DNA of 64,000 nucleotides from Chitinophagaceae bacterium (lineage in GTDB: Bacteria; Bacteroidota; Bacteroidia; Chitinophagales; Chitinophagaceae), in assembly GCA_947458275.1 (NCBI GenBank), contig CANGYR010000010.1:1-64000 (forward strand), read 5' to 3'. Below the pieces are notes generated by a model. It was not told where the DNA came from and did not search any database. It saw only the letters and a list, made by a program, of their open reading frames with translations. The translations under genes were made by a program, and so were the position numbers. Positions within the stretch are counted from its first letter, which is position 1. Each line of letters opens with the position of its first letter. Positions 25,732 to 33,588 of this stretch are shown piece after piece.

Positions 25732-26022
25732 ATGATTGAAATTATTTTACTTTATTTTCTTTGTAAACATATTGGTCAGCTTGCGCTCAGCAAAGGACTT
25801 AAGCCATTAACCTGGAAAATATATACCATTCTCGCGTGGATTGCTGCAGAGTTTTTGGGCCTCATACTCGGAGTCATTTTGTTCGGAGTCAATTTAGAAT
25901 CATTGAAAAACACCAGTGAATTGAGCAAACTGATGTTGTTTGCACTGGTATGTGCTTTCGGGGGATATTTATTCATTCGTAAAATACTGGAAAACCGTCC
26001 CAATCGTCAGTCTTCAGAATAA
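25732..26022 (+). CDS. Small hypothetical membrane protein
   Basis: 96 residues with three hydrophobic segments (about 2-14, 30-52 and 65-85) and a charged C-terminus (RKILENRPNRQSSE). The motif CKHIGQLALSKGLKPLTWK between the first and second segment is reminiscent of small Bacteroidota proteins of unknown function. Twelve bp after the PfkB kinase, ending one base before the convergent lamin-tail gene's stop. Confidence 0.65.
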   Translation: MIEIILLYFLCKHIGQLALSKGLKPLTWKIYTILAWIAAEFLGLILGVILFGVNLESLKNTSELSKLMLFALVCAFGGYLFIRKILENRPNRQSSE

Positions 26023-28617
26023 TTACTCTCTCCTTGCCAGCACAACCGTCTGTTTGTATTTTTTTACTTTTCCCTGAAGATTGAATATTTCTGTGTAAAC
26101 GATATAAATGCCCTGAGATAATGCCCGGTAGTTATCGTTCAGCCCATCCCATTTATAAAATCCTTTTATACCACACAATGTATTTTTCTGCAGATGTCTG
26201 ACCGCTCTTCCTACTGCGTCATAAATAATGATATTCGCTACATATCCGGGGTTATCAAACAAATAATTTATTATAAGATAGTCATCTTGCCCGTCATTAT
26301 CCGGACTGAATATTTCCGGATACACTTTGATGGCATTGTCATCAACTATTTGATTTTTATATTGAGAATTTTGATATCCCGGTGTTCCATATCCCGCAAA
26401 ATCTGCTGCACTGTGCCAGTTTTCTTCATTTTGAGTAGGGGTATTAAAATCTATCCTTTCAAGCGAGATACCTTCTGTGTTGTTCAGTAATTTAAAATGC
26501 CAGTCATCTTTGTAAAATAGTTTGTCGATGATAAAGCCCTGCTCATTCAGCAAAAGAATTCTTCCTTCATCATCGCTCATGGAGGGCATATCATTTATTG
26601 AGAATAATGCTGCTGGATTTTTAATCAGATAGTTGCGTTGAACAGATGTCGGATCTTCAGTGAATACGGCGTATTCTCCCGGAAACAGCAACCGATCTTC
26701 TTGTTGCAGAGCAGTAATCTGTGTGATTTCCCCAACAGTATTGATTCCGCAGAGATATATTTTTTTCAGATTCAGCGGTTTCTTGCTTCTGTTGTATAAC
26801 TCTATGTAATCGGATCCATCGCTTTTTGGATTGAATAGTATTTCGTTGATTATAATATGCAGACTGTCTGCCTGTTCTTCCAGCGCTACATTTATATGGC
26901 TGTCAGATGAAATTGTATTTCCCGAACAATCGCTGATTCCGTTAAGAGAAATGCTATATATTTTCCCTTTCGATAAAGGGGTATTTAATTCCAAATATAC
27001 TTTGTTAAACAGCGGAGGAACAACATCAATGCGTAATGGTTTTCCAATATTGTCACTAATATTATATTTGTTGATGTTTGAAGCCGACAGACTATCAATC
27101 GTTTCATTGAAATGAATTAGAATATGCAAGCTGTCTTCTGCAAAAGCATGTATAATTTTTGGTGAGATTGTATCCGGATTTAAACCATTGATGCTGTTGA
27201 TATATCCGGGAGTACCTCCAATATCTTCAACTGAAGCGGACCAGTTGTCTGCTCCCGAACACGCGTTGTTTGTATCAATCATTTCCAGCGACCAGCCGCC
27301 GTTTTGTTTCAATGCATTGTTGTACCAGGCATCCGAATAATTTACTGCATGAATCATTTTTCCAACCGGAGAAAGCAGATAAATCAAATCGCCGGAATTG
27401 TTTAATGAAGGGAAATTAGTTACCGGAATCACGTTACCGTAAGCAGACATTGAAGAAGCGGCAGTGCTGCTACAGAGGAGTACAAATTCATCGGGTTTTA
27501 AAATATAATCTTTTATTGGAGCGCTTGATGAAGCCGGCTTCGCTAGTTTCCAATCTCTCAAATTGATAGTAAAATTGCTGTTGTTTTTTATTTCAATCCA
27601 TTCTGTGTTGGGCAATTTCACCACGGGGTCGGGGTCTGCCATGATTTCAGTGATTATAAGGTCAAAAGCAACCGCTTCGTATCTGACAAATGTTTTTGTA
27701 ATTGCGTTTAATACATTTCCGGATAAATCTTTGATGCCATTAACCGTCATTGCAATTGATGTTCTTGCTGGAAATGATTCATTGTATTTTAAATGAACGA
27801 GTCTGCTGTTCAATGAATCAAGCAATGCGCTTGCCGGCATAAACAGCGAATGGTCAGCCGAATAATTACTTGTTACTTCTGCGGATTCTTTTTCAACAGG
27901 TTCATTGAAGAGTATGTCCAGCGATTTGTCTCCAGTAGTCTGTACTGAAATAATTTCAGGAGCTGTTGTATCCGGCATCAGTTCCTTTATTTCTATGTTA
28001 TCAAAAAAATGTTTTCCGAAAAAAGAAGCAGTGCTTTGCTTTACGAGTATTCCAACATATTCGGAGGATTGATAAGTGGTATCTATCGTCATCCCTTCAA
28101 GTATTTCTTCATTTTGATTGATTTTTCTGAAAAGTTGCCAGCGATTGTTTTTGTCTCTTTTCACCGAGATGGTGATGTTTGAATTGCTGCTGTTCAATAT
28201 GCCATCTTTACCATCAATAATTTTTACTGATATCTGCCTGTCTTTTCTGTACAAAGAAATTTCATCGCTGCTGTTTCCCAGCCGAACAAAGTATCCTGTA
28301 TTATCAGATTGTTTCAGGTTTTCCAATGACGAGATGAGGTATATGTCTGCATAATTTACCGACGAGGGATTGAAATTCAGTTGAACAGTAAACTTCCATT
28401 CAGTGATATTTGCTTTCTTGTTTTCCACGGATAAATAAAAAATATCGTTTGGCATTGTAGAGTTGCTTTGTAATTGTTTTTCGGCATTAATTTTCCAGGC
28501 GGACGTATCGCCTTTCCATTGGGGGTTAAGGGTATAGTTGCCGTCATCAAATCTTTCATTTAACTGTGCCATGGTATGTATGCTGCACAGTAGCAGTATC
28601 GGAATTACTATTTTCAT
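26023..28617 (-). CDS. Secreted lamin-tail-domain protein with gliding-type C-terminal module
   Basis: 864-residue exported protein with a signal peptide (MKIVIPILLLCSIHTMAQ). After a concanavalin-like N-terminal region (about 20-205) there are two SbsA/Big_5-type Ig-like modules (DTTAPEIISVQTTGDKSLDILF and DTISPKIIHAFAEDSLHILI regions) alternating with two lamin-tail domains (IITEIMADPDP near 322 and IINEILFNPKSDG near 600). The C-terminus (VFSPDNDGQDDYLII, YDAVGR, FYKWDGLND, GIYIVYTEI) is the CHU_C/gliding-motility type-B T9SS sorting-like module. Likely displayed on the cell surface via type IX secretion; ligand unknown. Strands converge, stop codon to stop codon, with the gene to the left. 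Confidence 0.85.
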   Translation of the reverse strand: MKIVIPILLLCSIHTMAQLNERFDDGNYTLNPQWKGDTSAWKINAEKQLQSNSTMPNDIFYLSVENKKANITEWKFTVQLNFNPSSVNYADIYLISSLENLKQSDNTGYFVRLGNSSDEISLYRKDRQISVKIIDGKDGILNSSNSNITISVKRDKNNRWQLFRKINQNEEILEGMTIDTTYQSSEYVGILVKQSTASFFGKHFFDNIEIKELMPDTTAPEIISVQTTGDKSLDILFNEPVEKESAEVTSNYSADHSLFMPASALLDSLNSRLVHLKYNESFPARTSIAMTVNGIKDLSGNVLNAITKTFVRYEAVAFDLIITEIMADPDPVVKLPNTEWIEIKNNSNFTINLRDWKLAKPASSSAPIKDYILKPDEFVLLCSSTAASSMSAYGNVIPVTNFPSLNNSGDLIYLLSPVGKMIHAVNYSDAWYNNALKQNGGWSLEMIDTNNACSGADNWSASVEDIGGTPGYINSINGLNPDTISPKIIHAFAEDSLHILIHFNETIDSLSASNINKYNISDNIGKPLRIDVVPPLFNKVYLELNTPLSKGKIYSISLNGISDCSGNTISSDSHINVALEEQADSLHIIINEILFNPKSDGSDYIELYNRSKKPLNLKKIYLCGINTVGEITQITALQQEDRLLFPGEYAVFTEDPTSVQRNYLIKNPAALFSINDMPSMSDDEGRILLLNEQGFIIDKLFYKDDWHFKLLNNTEGISLERIDFNTPTQNEENWHSAADFAGYGTPGYQNSQYKNQIVDDNAIKVYPEIFSPDNDGQDDYLIINYLFDNPGYVANIIIYDAVGRAVRHLQKNTLCGIKGFYKWDGLNDNYRALSQGIYIVYTEIFNLQGKVKKYKQTVVLARRE

Positions 28618-28812
28618 AATAGTTTCAGCGTATTATTCAGTGATTTTTGATAAAAATAAATTCGGGTGCATACATAAAGGCCAAAACAGCATTCCGATAC
28701 AGATTTACCCAATTACAAACGCTTACTATATTTTTTAATATTTGTCTTGTTTAATCCTTTAAAATCTCACAGAATCGGGCATTAAACAGTTTCTCAAACC
28801 AAAATGAAAGCG
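28618..28812. other. Gene-free spacer before asd
   Basis: About 195 bp of AT-rich sequence between the divergent lamin-tail gene and the asd promoter. Nothing beyond promoter-like AT tracts is seen. Confidence 0.4.
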
Positions 28813-28820
28813 TACTTTTG
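28813..28820 (+). promoter_or_regulatory. -7 promoter element for asd with a ~105-nt leader
   Basis: TACTTTTG lies 110 nt before the asd ATG. The leader contains a 26-codon ORF (28846-28926) ending 4 nt before asd and a potential ATGCCC/GGGCAT pairing (28846-28851 with about 28889-28894). No lysine riboswitch motifs were recognised. Confidence 0.5.
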
Positions 28821-28930
28821 CAGTCTCAAAAATTATATCTATGAAATGCCCATAAGAGTCAGCTCGTACCAATCGGGAATGATTATTCAGGGCATAACAT
28901 GTGACCAAAATATAAAAACTAAATAAACAC

Positions 28931-29920
28931 ATGAAAGTTGCAGTCGTAGGTGCTACCGGACTGGTAGGCACAAAAATGTTGCAGGTGCTGGCAGAAAGAA
29001 ACTTTCCGGTTACGGAGTTGTTGCCGGTGGCCTCTGAAAAATCAATTGGAAAAGAAATCGAGTTTAAGGGGAAAGCATACAAAGTGGTGGGCATGCAGGC
29101 TGCCATTGATGCCAAGCCGGCGGTGGCCATATTTTCTGCGGGCGGAAGCACCTCTTTGGAGTGGGCGCCCAAATTTGCCGAAGCTGGTATCACTGTGATT
29201 GATAATTCCAGTGCCTGGAGAATGGATCCTTCCAAAAAGCTGGTTGTTCCTGAAGTAAATGCACATGTGCTTACACCATCAGATAAAATCATTGCCAACC
29301 CAAACTGCTCTACCATTCAAATGGTAGTGGTGCTGAAGCCTTTGCATGATAAATACAAAATCAAGAGGGTGGTGGTTAGCACTTATCAGAGCGTTACCGG
29401 TACCGGTGTAAAAGCAGTTGCTCAATTAATGAATGAAAGAAAAGGTGTAGAAGGAGAGATGGCTTACAAATATCCGATTGATCTGAATGTAATTCCACAT
29501 ATTGATGTGTTTCTAGATAATGGTTATACCAAAGAAGAAATGAAGATGACCAACGAGACAAAGAAAATTATGGAAGATGACTCTATTCAGCTTACAGCCA
29601 CCTGCGTGCGTATCCCCACAATGGGAGGCCACAGTGAATCTGTAAACATTGAATTTGAGAAAGACTTCGATTTGCAGGAGGTGAAAAATATCATTGCTTC
29701 AGCGCCGGGTGTGGTGTTGAAAGATGATGTTGCCAATTTCATTTATCCCATGCCGTTGACAGCTCACGATAAGGACGATACTTTTGTTGGCCGTATCAGG
29801 AGAGATGAAACGCAAGCAAACACACTTAATTGCTGGATTGTGAGTGATAACCTTCGTAAGGGTGCAGCAACAAATGCGGTGCAGATTACGGAGTATTTGG
29901 CAGAAAAAAAGTTTATATAA
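28931..29920 (+). CDS. asd: Aspartate-semialdehyde dehydrogenase
   Basis: Reduces aspartyl phosphate to aspartate semialdehyde with NADPH, the branch point to Lys/DAP, Thr and Met. 329 residues. N-terminal nucleotide motif VVGATGLVGTKML (residues 5-17), catalytic Cys126 in ANPNCSTIQM, and the C-terminal RIPTMGGHSESVNIEF with the catalytic His. Stand-alone gene. The 110-nt leader with a short upstream ORF hints at translational or attenuation control, unproven. Confidence 0.95.
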   Translation: MKVAVVGATGLVGTKMLQVLAERNFPVTELLPVASEKSIGKEIEFKGKAYKVVGMQAAIDAKPAVAIFSAGGSTSLEWAPKFAEAGITVIDNSSAWRMDPSKKLVVPEVNAHVLTPSDKIIANPNCSTIQMVVVLKPLHDKYKIKRVVVSTYQSVTGTGVKAVAQLMNERKGVEGEMAYKYPIDLNVIPHIDVFLDNGYTKEEMKMTNETKKIMEDDSIQLTATCVRIPTMGGHSESVNIEFEKDFDLQEVKNIIASAPGVVLKDDVANFIYPMPLTAHDKDDTFVGRIRRDETQANTLNCWIVSDNLRKGAATNAVQITEYLAEKKFI

Positions 29921-29924
29921 ACTT

Positions 29925-30025
29925 TTTTTGTTTGTGGTTTATGGTTTGTGGTTTGGGGTTACCGCTTCGCGGGGTTTGTGGTTCGGAGTTTTTCTAAACT
30001 TCTAAACGTCTAAACCAACAAACAA
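29925..30025. repeat. GTTTGTGG and TAAAC-type low-complexity tract
   Basis: Repeated TTTGTGGTTTATGG/TTTGTGGTTTGGGG units (29930-29980) followed by CTAAACTTCTAAACGTCTAAACC (29993-30017, cited as a region). Same families as elsewhere in the window. Confidence 0.6.
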
Positions 30026-30087
30026 GAATTTCTCATAGAAACTGTGATGTTAATAAAAGCAAACAGAGCTAAATAAAATATAAAAAA

Positions 30088-30744
30088 ATGAATTGGTTGA
30101 ATACAATAATTAAACATCGTCTATGGATTGGCGTTGTATTGCTTGCGCTGGCTATTTTCATGAATATTGAACTTGGATTCTGGCCATCATTCATTCCTTA
30201 TCTTGTGGCACTGATATTAATGGTTGGACATTTTCTGTTTGGACCTATGCGTCTCATTCAGACGGCCATGGAACAGGGAGATATGGAGGAAGCAAAAAAA
30301 ATTGTAGAGGGAATTAAATTTCCCGGGTTATTGATAAAGCCCATCAGGTCTGTGTATTATACCATCAAGGGAAATCTTGCCATGGTTGATCAGGACTATG
30401 ATAGCGCAGAGAAATTGATGAAAAAAAGTCTCTCCCTCGGCGGCGGTTCGCTTACTCAACAGGCGGAAGGTCCCAACAAATTACAGTTGGGAATGCTGAG
30501 TATGCAAAAAGGAGATATGAAACAAGCGGAGGCTTATATCCGCCAGGCTATTCGCGCCGGCTTACCCGATAATGAAAATAATGCAGCTGCTTATCTGCAA
30601 CTATGCTCTATCATGATGAACAAAAGAGAATACCGCGCCGCAAAAGAATACTTCAGAAAGGCAAAAGGCTTCAAGCCTACTACACCTCAGATTGTAGATC
30701 AAATCAAACAGATAGAGAAGTATATTACGAGGATGCCGGGGTAG
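30088..30744 (+). CDS. TPR-repeat membrane protein of unknown function
   Basis: 218 residues: two adjacent transmembrane helices (about 13-30 and 33-55), then a cytoplasmic or periplasmic solenoid of tetratricopeptide repeats (GDMEEAKKIVEGI near 68; GNLAMVDQDYDSAEKLMKKSL near 98; GDMKQAEAYIRQAI near 145; REYRAAKEYFRKA near 180). Such proteins usually scaffold partners; none is identifiable. Monocistronic by spacing. Confidence 0.7.
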   Translation: MNWLNTIIKHRLWIGVVLLALAIFMNIELGFWPSFIPYLVALILMVGHFLFGPMRLIQTAMEQGDMEEAKKIVEGIKFPGLLIKPIRSVYYTIKGNLAMVDQDYDSAEKLMKKSLSLGGGSLTQQAEGPNKLQLGMLSMQKGDMKQAEAYIRQAIRAGLPDNENNAAAYLQLCSIMMNKREYRAAKEYFRKAKGFKPTTPQIVDQIKQIEKYITRMPG

Positions 30745-30784
30745 TTACCGTTTGGTGGTTTAGAAGTTTAGGGGTTTATGGGAG

Positions 30785-30825
30785 TGGTTGAATATAGTTG
30801 AACGTTGTTGAAAACTGTTGAACCA
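30785..30825. repeat. GTTGAA-type tandem tract
   Basis: Degenerate ~10-bp units GGTTGAATATAGTTGAACGTTGTTGAA (region) between the TPR gene and the next lipoprotein gene; inverse-orientation relative of the CTTCAACCA arrays at 44214 and 47941. Confidence 0.6.
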
Positions 30826-30922
30826 GGCAGACTAGTTTTAAATCTTGGAAACTTTTTAAACAATTCCTCAGCAAGAAAAAAATTTGAGATATTCATTTTT
30901 AATTAATAAAAACTTTTCTGAA

Positions 30923-31543
30923 ATGAAGTTATTCAAACAGTTTTTATTACTCAGTTTATCAATGATAATGCTGTCATCCTGTGCCAAGATATTTTATAGT
31001 CCCGACGCTAAACAACTTGCTGCTAAGCAAAAAATCATAGCAATCGTTCCTCCAAAGGTTTCCATACCGGCCAATAAAAAAGTAGAGGCGGAAGCATTGA
31101 AAGAACAGCAAAGGACGGAGTCGTTAAATTTTCAGAATGAAATGTATTCATGGATGCTGAGAAGAAAAATGCAGGGAAAATTCTCTCAGGAAATTCAGGA
31201 AATTGAAACAACCAACGCCAAATTAAAGAAAGCCGGATATCCTGAAACACCTTTAACCAATGCTGAAATCTGTGGTGTATTAGGAGTAGATGGAATTATG
31301 ACTTCCAATTATAGTCTGTCAAAACCTATGTCAGACGGAGCTGCTGTTGCGGTGGGATTGCTGGTGGGAGTATGGGGTGCCACCAATCAGGTAAATGTTT
31401 CTGTCAGTATCACTGATTGTAATAAGCAAAAGCTTATCTGGAATTATGACCATACCTTTTCAGGAAGTGTAGGAAGTACTTCCGCAAGATTGGTTGATGG
31501 ATTGATGAGAAGGGCCAGTAAAAAAATTCCGTATAAAAATTAG
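30923..31543 (+). CDS. Hypothetical lipoprotein
   Basis: 206 residues from the ATG at 30923, which puts the signal peptide at the start (MKLFKQFLLLSLSMIMLSSCAK, lipobox LSSC, Cys20). An upstream ATG at 30884 would bury the signal. The mature part contains KIIAIVPPKVSIPANKKVEAE and GVDGIMTSNYSLSKPMSDGAAVAVGLLVG, resembling envelope lipoproteins with an LptE/GNA1162-like alpha-beta fold that carry a glycine-rich hydrophobic turn. Function unknown. Confidence 0.65.
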   Translation: MKLFKQFLLLSLSMIMLSSCAKIFYSPDAKQLAAKQKIIAIVPPKVSIPANKKVEAEALKEQQRTESLNFQNEMYSWMLRRKMQGKFSQEIQEIETTNAKLKKAGYPETPLTNAEICGVLGVDGIMTSNYSLSKPMSDGAAVAVGLLVGVWGATNQVNVSVSITDCNKQKLIWNYDHTFSGSVGSTSARLVDGLMRRASKKIPYKN

Positions 31544-31646
31544 TAGTCTTTCACTTCTTTAAGGATCTCACCCGCTGCTTTTCATCCATATTTTTTTGCA
31601 AAACAGGATTGTATTGAATTTCTGCAGTTGTTGAATTTGTTTTGCC

Positions 31647-31883
31647 CTAAGCGATTGGATTTACTTCGAATAAATCCTTGAGTTCAACTTTTAATGTTTC
31701 ACAAAGCCGAAGGAGTGATATTATAGAGGTATTGATTTCTCCTCTTTCAATTCTGCCGAGTTGCCGATACTCCATTTCTGTTTCATTGGCCAGGTTTTCC
31801 ATAGAATAGCCCTTTTCTTTTCGGATTTTGCGCAGATTACCGCCTACTTTTTTAAGATAACTATCGTATGGTTTTTCTTTCAC
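31647..31883 (-). CDS. XRE-family helix-turn-helix regulator
   Basis: 78-residue DNA-binding protein consisting of little more than a Cro/C1 helix-turn-helix (residues 13-68: NLRKIRKEKGYSMENLANE, then RQLGRIERGEINTS). No sensor domain or partner toxin is adjacent. It sits next to a candidate non-coding RNA on the opposite strand. Confidence 0.8.
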   Translation of the reverse strand: MKEKPYDSYLKKVGGNLRKIRKEKGYSMENLANETEMEYRQLGRIERGEINTSIISLLRLCETLKVELKDLFEVNPIA

Positions 31884-31939
31884 ATCACGAAACTGAGATT
31901 AAAGCAAAAAATAAATTAGGTCACATAAGACCTATTATA

Positions 31940-32108
31940 TATGTTTGTACCGAAATAATTGATTAAACAATAATATTTGAATAACTAATTCGGTAAAATT
32001 CAATAAAAATTAAGGGTACACAGGCTCTCCTGAGATTTTTTAAGGAAATGCCTGAAAGATGGAAACTCAACCATACCCGCTCCAGATTAATTTGGGCGGG
32101 TTTTTTTA
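31940..32108 (+). ncRNA. Candidate structured small RNA with promoter and terminator
   Basis: TATGTTTG at 31940-31947 matches the -7 consensus. Downstream lies a stem with an internal loop, AGGC..TCCT (32022-32031) pairing with AGGA..GCCT (32043-32053), then an intrinsic terminator, ACCCGCTC/GGGCGGGT (32075-32100), followed by seven T. The next plus-strand gene is 3.7 kb away, so this is not a leader. The only ORF inside (32 codons from 32048) has a poor start context and reads through the terminator. No match to SRP RNA, 6S or tmRNA was recognised. Confidence 0.5.
32075..32108 (+). terminator. Intrinsic terminator of the candidate small RNA
   Basis: GC-rich stem ACCCGCTC...GGGCGGGT with a T7 tail on the plus strand. 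The opposite strand lacks a T-run after the stem, so it is unidirectional. Confidence 0.75.
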
Positions 32109-32197
32109 TTGAAAGCAAAAATTCAAAAGTAAAAAGGTATATTTAATTGTTCAACTATCAAACTTTTAAACTGTTGGACTATCAAACCTTTACATCC

Positions 32198-32860
32198 TCA
32201 ATCCAATGCCCTGTTTATAAACGCTACCAACGGAACCGTTTCTTTAAACGCTTTGCTGATAGTTTTAATGAAGTTTTTTTCGCTGAGTTCCTGATTGGGT
32301 AAAGATTTTCTGACTACAAAACTTTTCATCTTCAGATAATGAATAGCAGGATTATCTTCTGCATATCCTTTGGGAGGTCTTGTCAGCATATTTGAGGTAT
32401 CCAATCCATCCAGAAATGTTTTTTTGAAGGTTGTTTTGTTAACGATAGATTTCCATTCCCCCCAGCTATAATCAATTTCTTGTCTGATTTTATTTAGCAA
32501 TTCGGCTTCCGGCATCCATACTCCTGATGCAAGAAAGCTTTGTCCTGGTTCTATATGCAGGTAGTATCCGGCACCGCCACCATTCTTTCCACGCTGATTG
32601 AAGTAGGCACCAAAATTTGTTTTGTAAGGAGCTTTGTTTTTACTGAAACGTACATCCCGGTTAATTCGAAAAATACATTTCTTTCCTTGCAACGTTGCAA
32701 TGGAAGGATCGAAAGAGGAAATTTCTTTTATAAGTGCATCAACAAACTCAATATACTCTGCTCTGAGTGTTTCATATTCTTTTCGATGCGCATCAAACCA
32801 TGTTTTATCGTTGTTCTTCTGTAAACGGCTTAAAAATTTTATCAATGAAGGATTAATCAT
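32198..32860 (-). CDS. DUF2461 domain-containing protein
   Basis: 220 residues matching the DUF2461/TIGR02453 family: FLSRLQKNNDKTWFDAHRKEYE at the N-terminus, then FRINRDVRFSKNKAPYKTNFGAYF and YYLHIEPGQSFLASGVWMPE. Cytosolic; biochemical role unknown. It starts its own minus-strand unit downstream of the HNH-like gene. Confidence 0.88.
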   Translation of the reverse strand: MINPSLIKFLSRLQKNNDKTWFDAHRKEYETLRAEYIEFVDALIKEISSFDPSIATLQGKKCIFRINRDVRFSKNKAPYKTNFGAYFNQRGKNGGGAGYYLHIEPGQSFLASGVWMPEAELLNKIRQEIDYSWGEWKSIVNKTTFKKTFLDGLDTSNMLTRPPKGYAEDNPAIHYLKMKSFVVRKSLPNQELSEKNFIKTISKAFKETVPLVAFINRALD

Positions 32861-32934
32861 AATAGTATAATAGTTCAGTTAAAAAAATAGGAACCGGATG
32901 ATTCCGATTCCTATTATATATAAATCAAGCAAGC

Positions 32935-33498
32935 TTACTTCACTTTGCTCCAGTTCTCACCGCTTTTGATGCGGTACAAAGTCATTTCGCTTACACCGTA
33001 TTTTTCAGCGAGTTGTTTGTACGTAAGTTTTCTTTTTGGGTTCTTGATAGCGTCTTTAATGGCTTTCACTTGTGTGGCTTTGAGTTTCAATCCCTCTGTA
33101 CGACTGGCCTGTCTTTTTTTGTAAGCAATCTTCAGCGGACTTCCTTGCTGGTGCTGACCAACTTCTTCCAACGTTGCCCACTTCAGATTTTTATAAGTGT
33201 TATCATTTTTTTTATGATTAACGTGAACTACAAATTTATGTTTCGGAGATTTTTTGTTGCAAAATAATTTTGCCACTTCCCGGTGAATATAAATAGTGCC
33301 GTTTCCATTTTCTACATGAAGATTTAACGTTCGGTATCCGGATGTGAGCGAGCCATTCAACAACTTACCATCTTCGGTAATTGATTCATCATAACTTGCT
33401 GCGCGACCATGATTGGAGACAGCATATTTTTTTCTTAAATTTTTGAAACCTGCGAATTGCATTTGCTTCCAAACTTCTCCCGGAATTTTTTTAATCAT
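32935..33498 (-). CDS. NUMOD4/HNH-like homing-endonuclease-type protein with HTH tail
   Basis: 187 residues from ATG 33498 (an ATG at 33531 adds 11). N-terminal NUMOD4-type segment (GEVWKQMQFAGFKNLRKKYAVSNHGRAASY), an HNH-like centre (VAKLFCNKKSPKHKFVVHVNHKKNDNTYKNLKWAT, region near 95-130) and a C-terminal helix-turn-helix (YKQLAEKYGVSEMTLYRIKSGENW). This layout is that of free-standing homing or phage-type HNH nucleases; no intron or intein is visible around it. The strict catalytic HH of HNH appears as H-V-N-H, so activity is uncertain. Confidence 0.75.
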   Translation of the reverse strand: MIKKIPGEVWKQMQFAGFKNLRKKYAVSNHGRAASYDESITEDGKLLNGSLTSGYRTLNLHVENGNGTIYIHREVAKLFCNKKSPKHKFVVHVNHKKNDNTYKNLKWATLEEVGQHQQGSPLKIAYKKRQASRTEGLKLKATQVKAIKDAIKNPKRKLTYKQLAEKYGVSEMTLYRIKSGENWSKVK

Positions 33499-33588
33499 CG
33501 TAGTTTGATTTTTATGGTTATTAAATCTCACCGCCCAAACAATCGGGTTAAAATGTTTGAACTACTATAAATATAACCAAAATAATTA

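Noticed and set aside
28759-29316. 185-codon antisense frame opposite asd
   Set aside because: It mirrors asd codons on the other strand; asd has intact catalytic motifs and normal codon use.
32031-32060. CTGAGA-like segment suggesting a TPP riboswitch
   Set aside because: The rest of the TPP core is missing and no gene follows on that strand.
32048-32146. 32-codon ORF inside the candidate small RNA
   Set aside because: It would be translated across the intrinsic terminator and lacks a ribosome-binding context.
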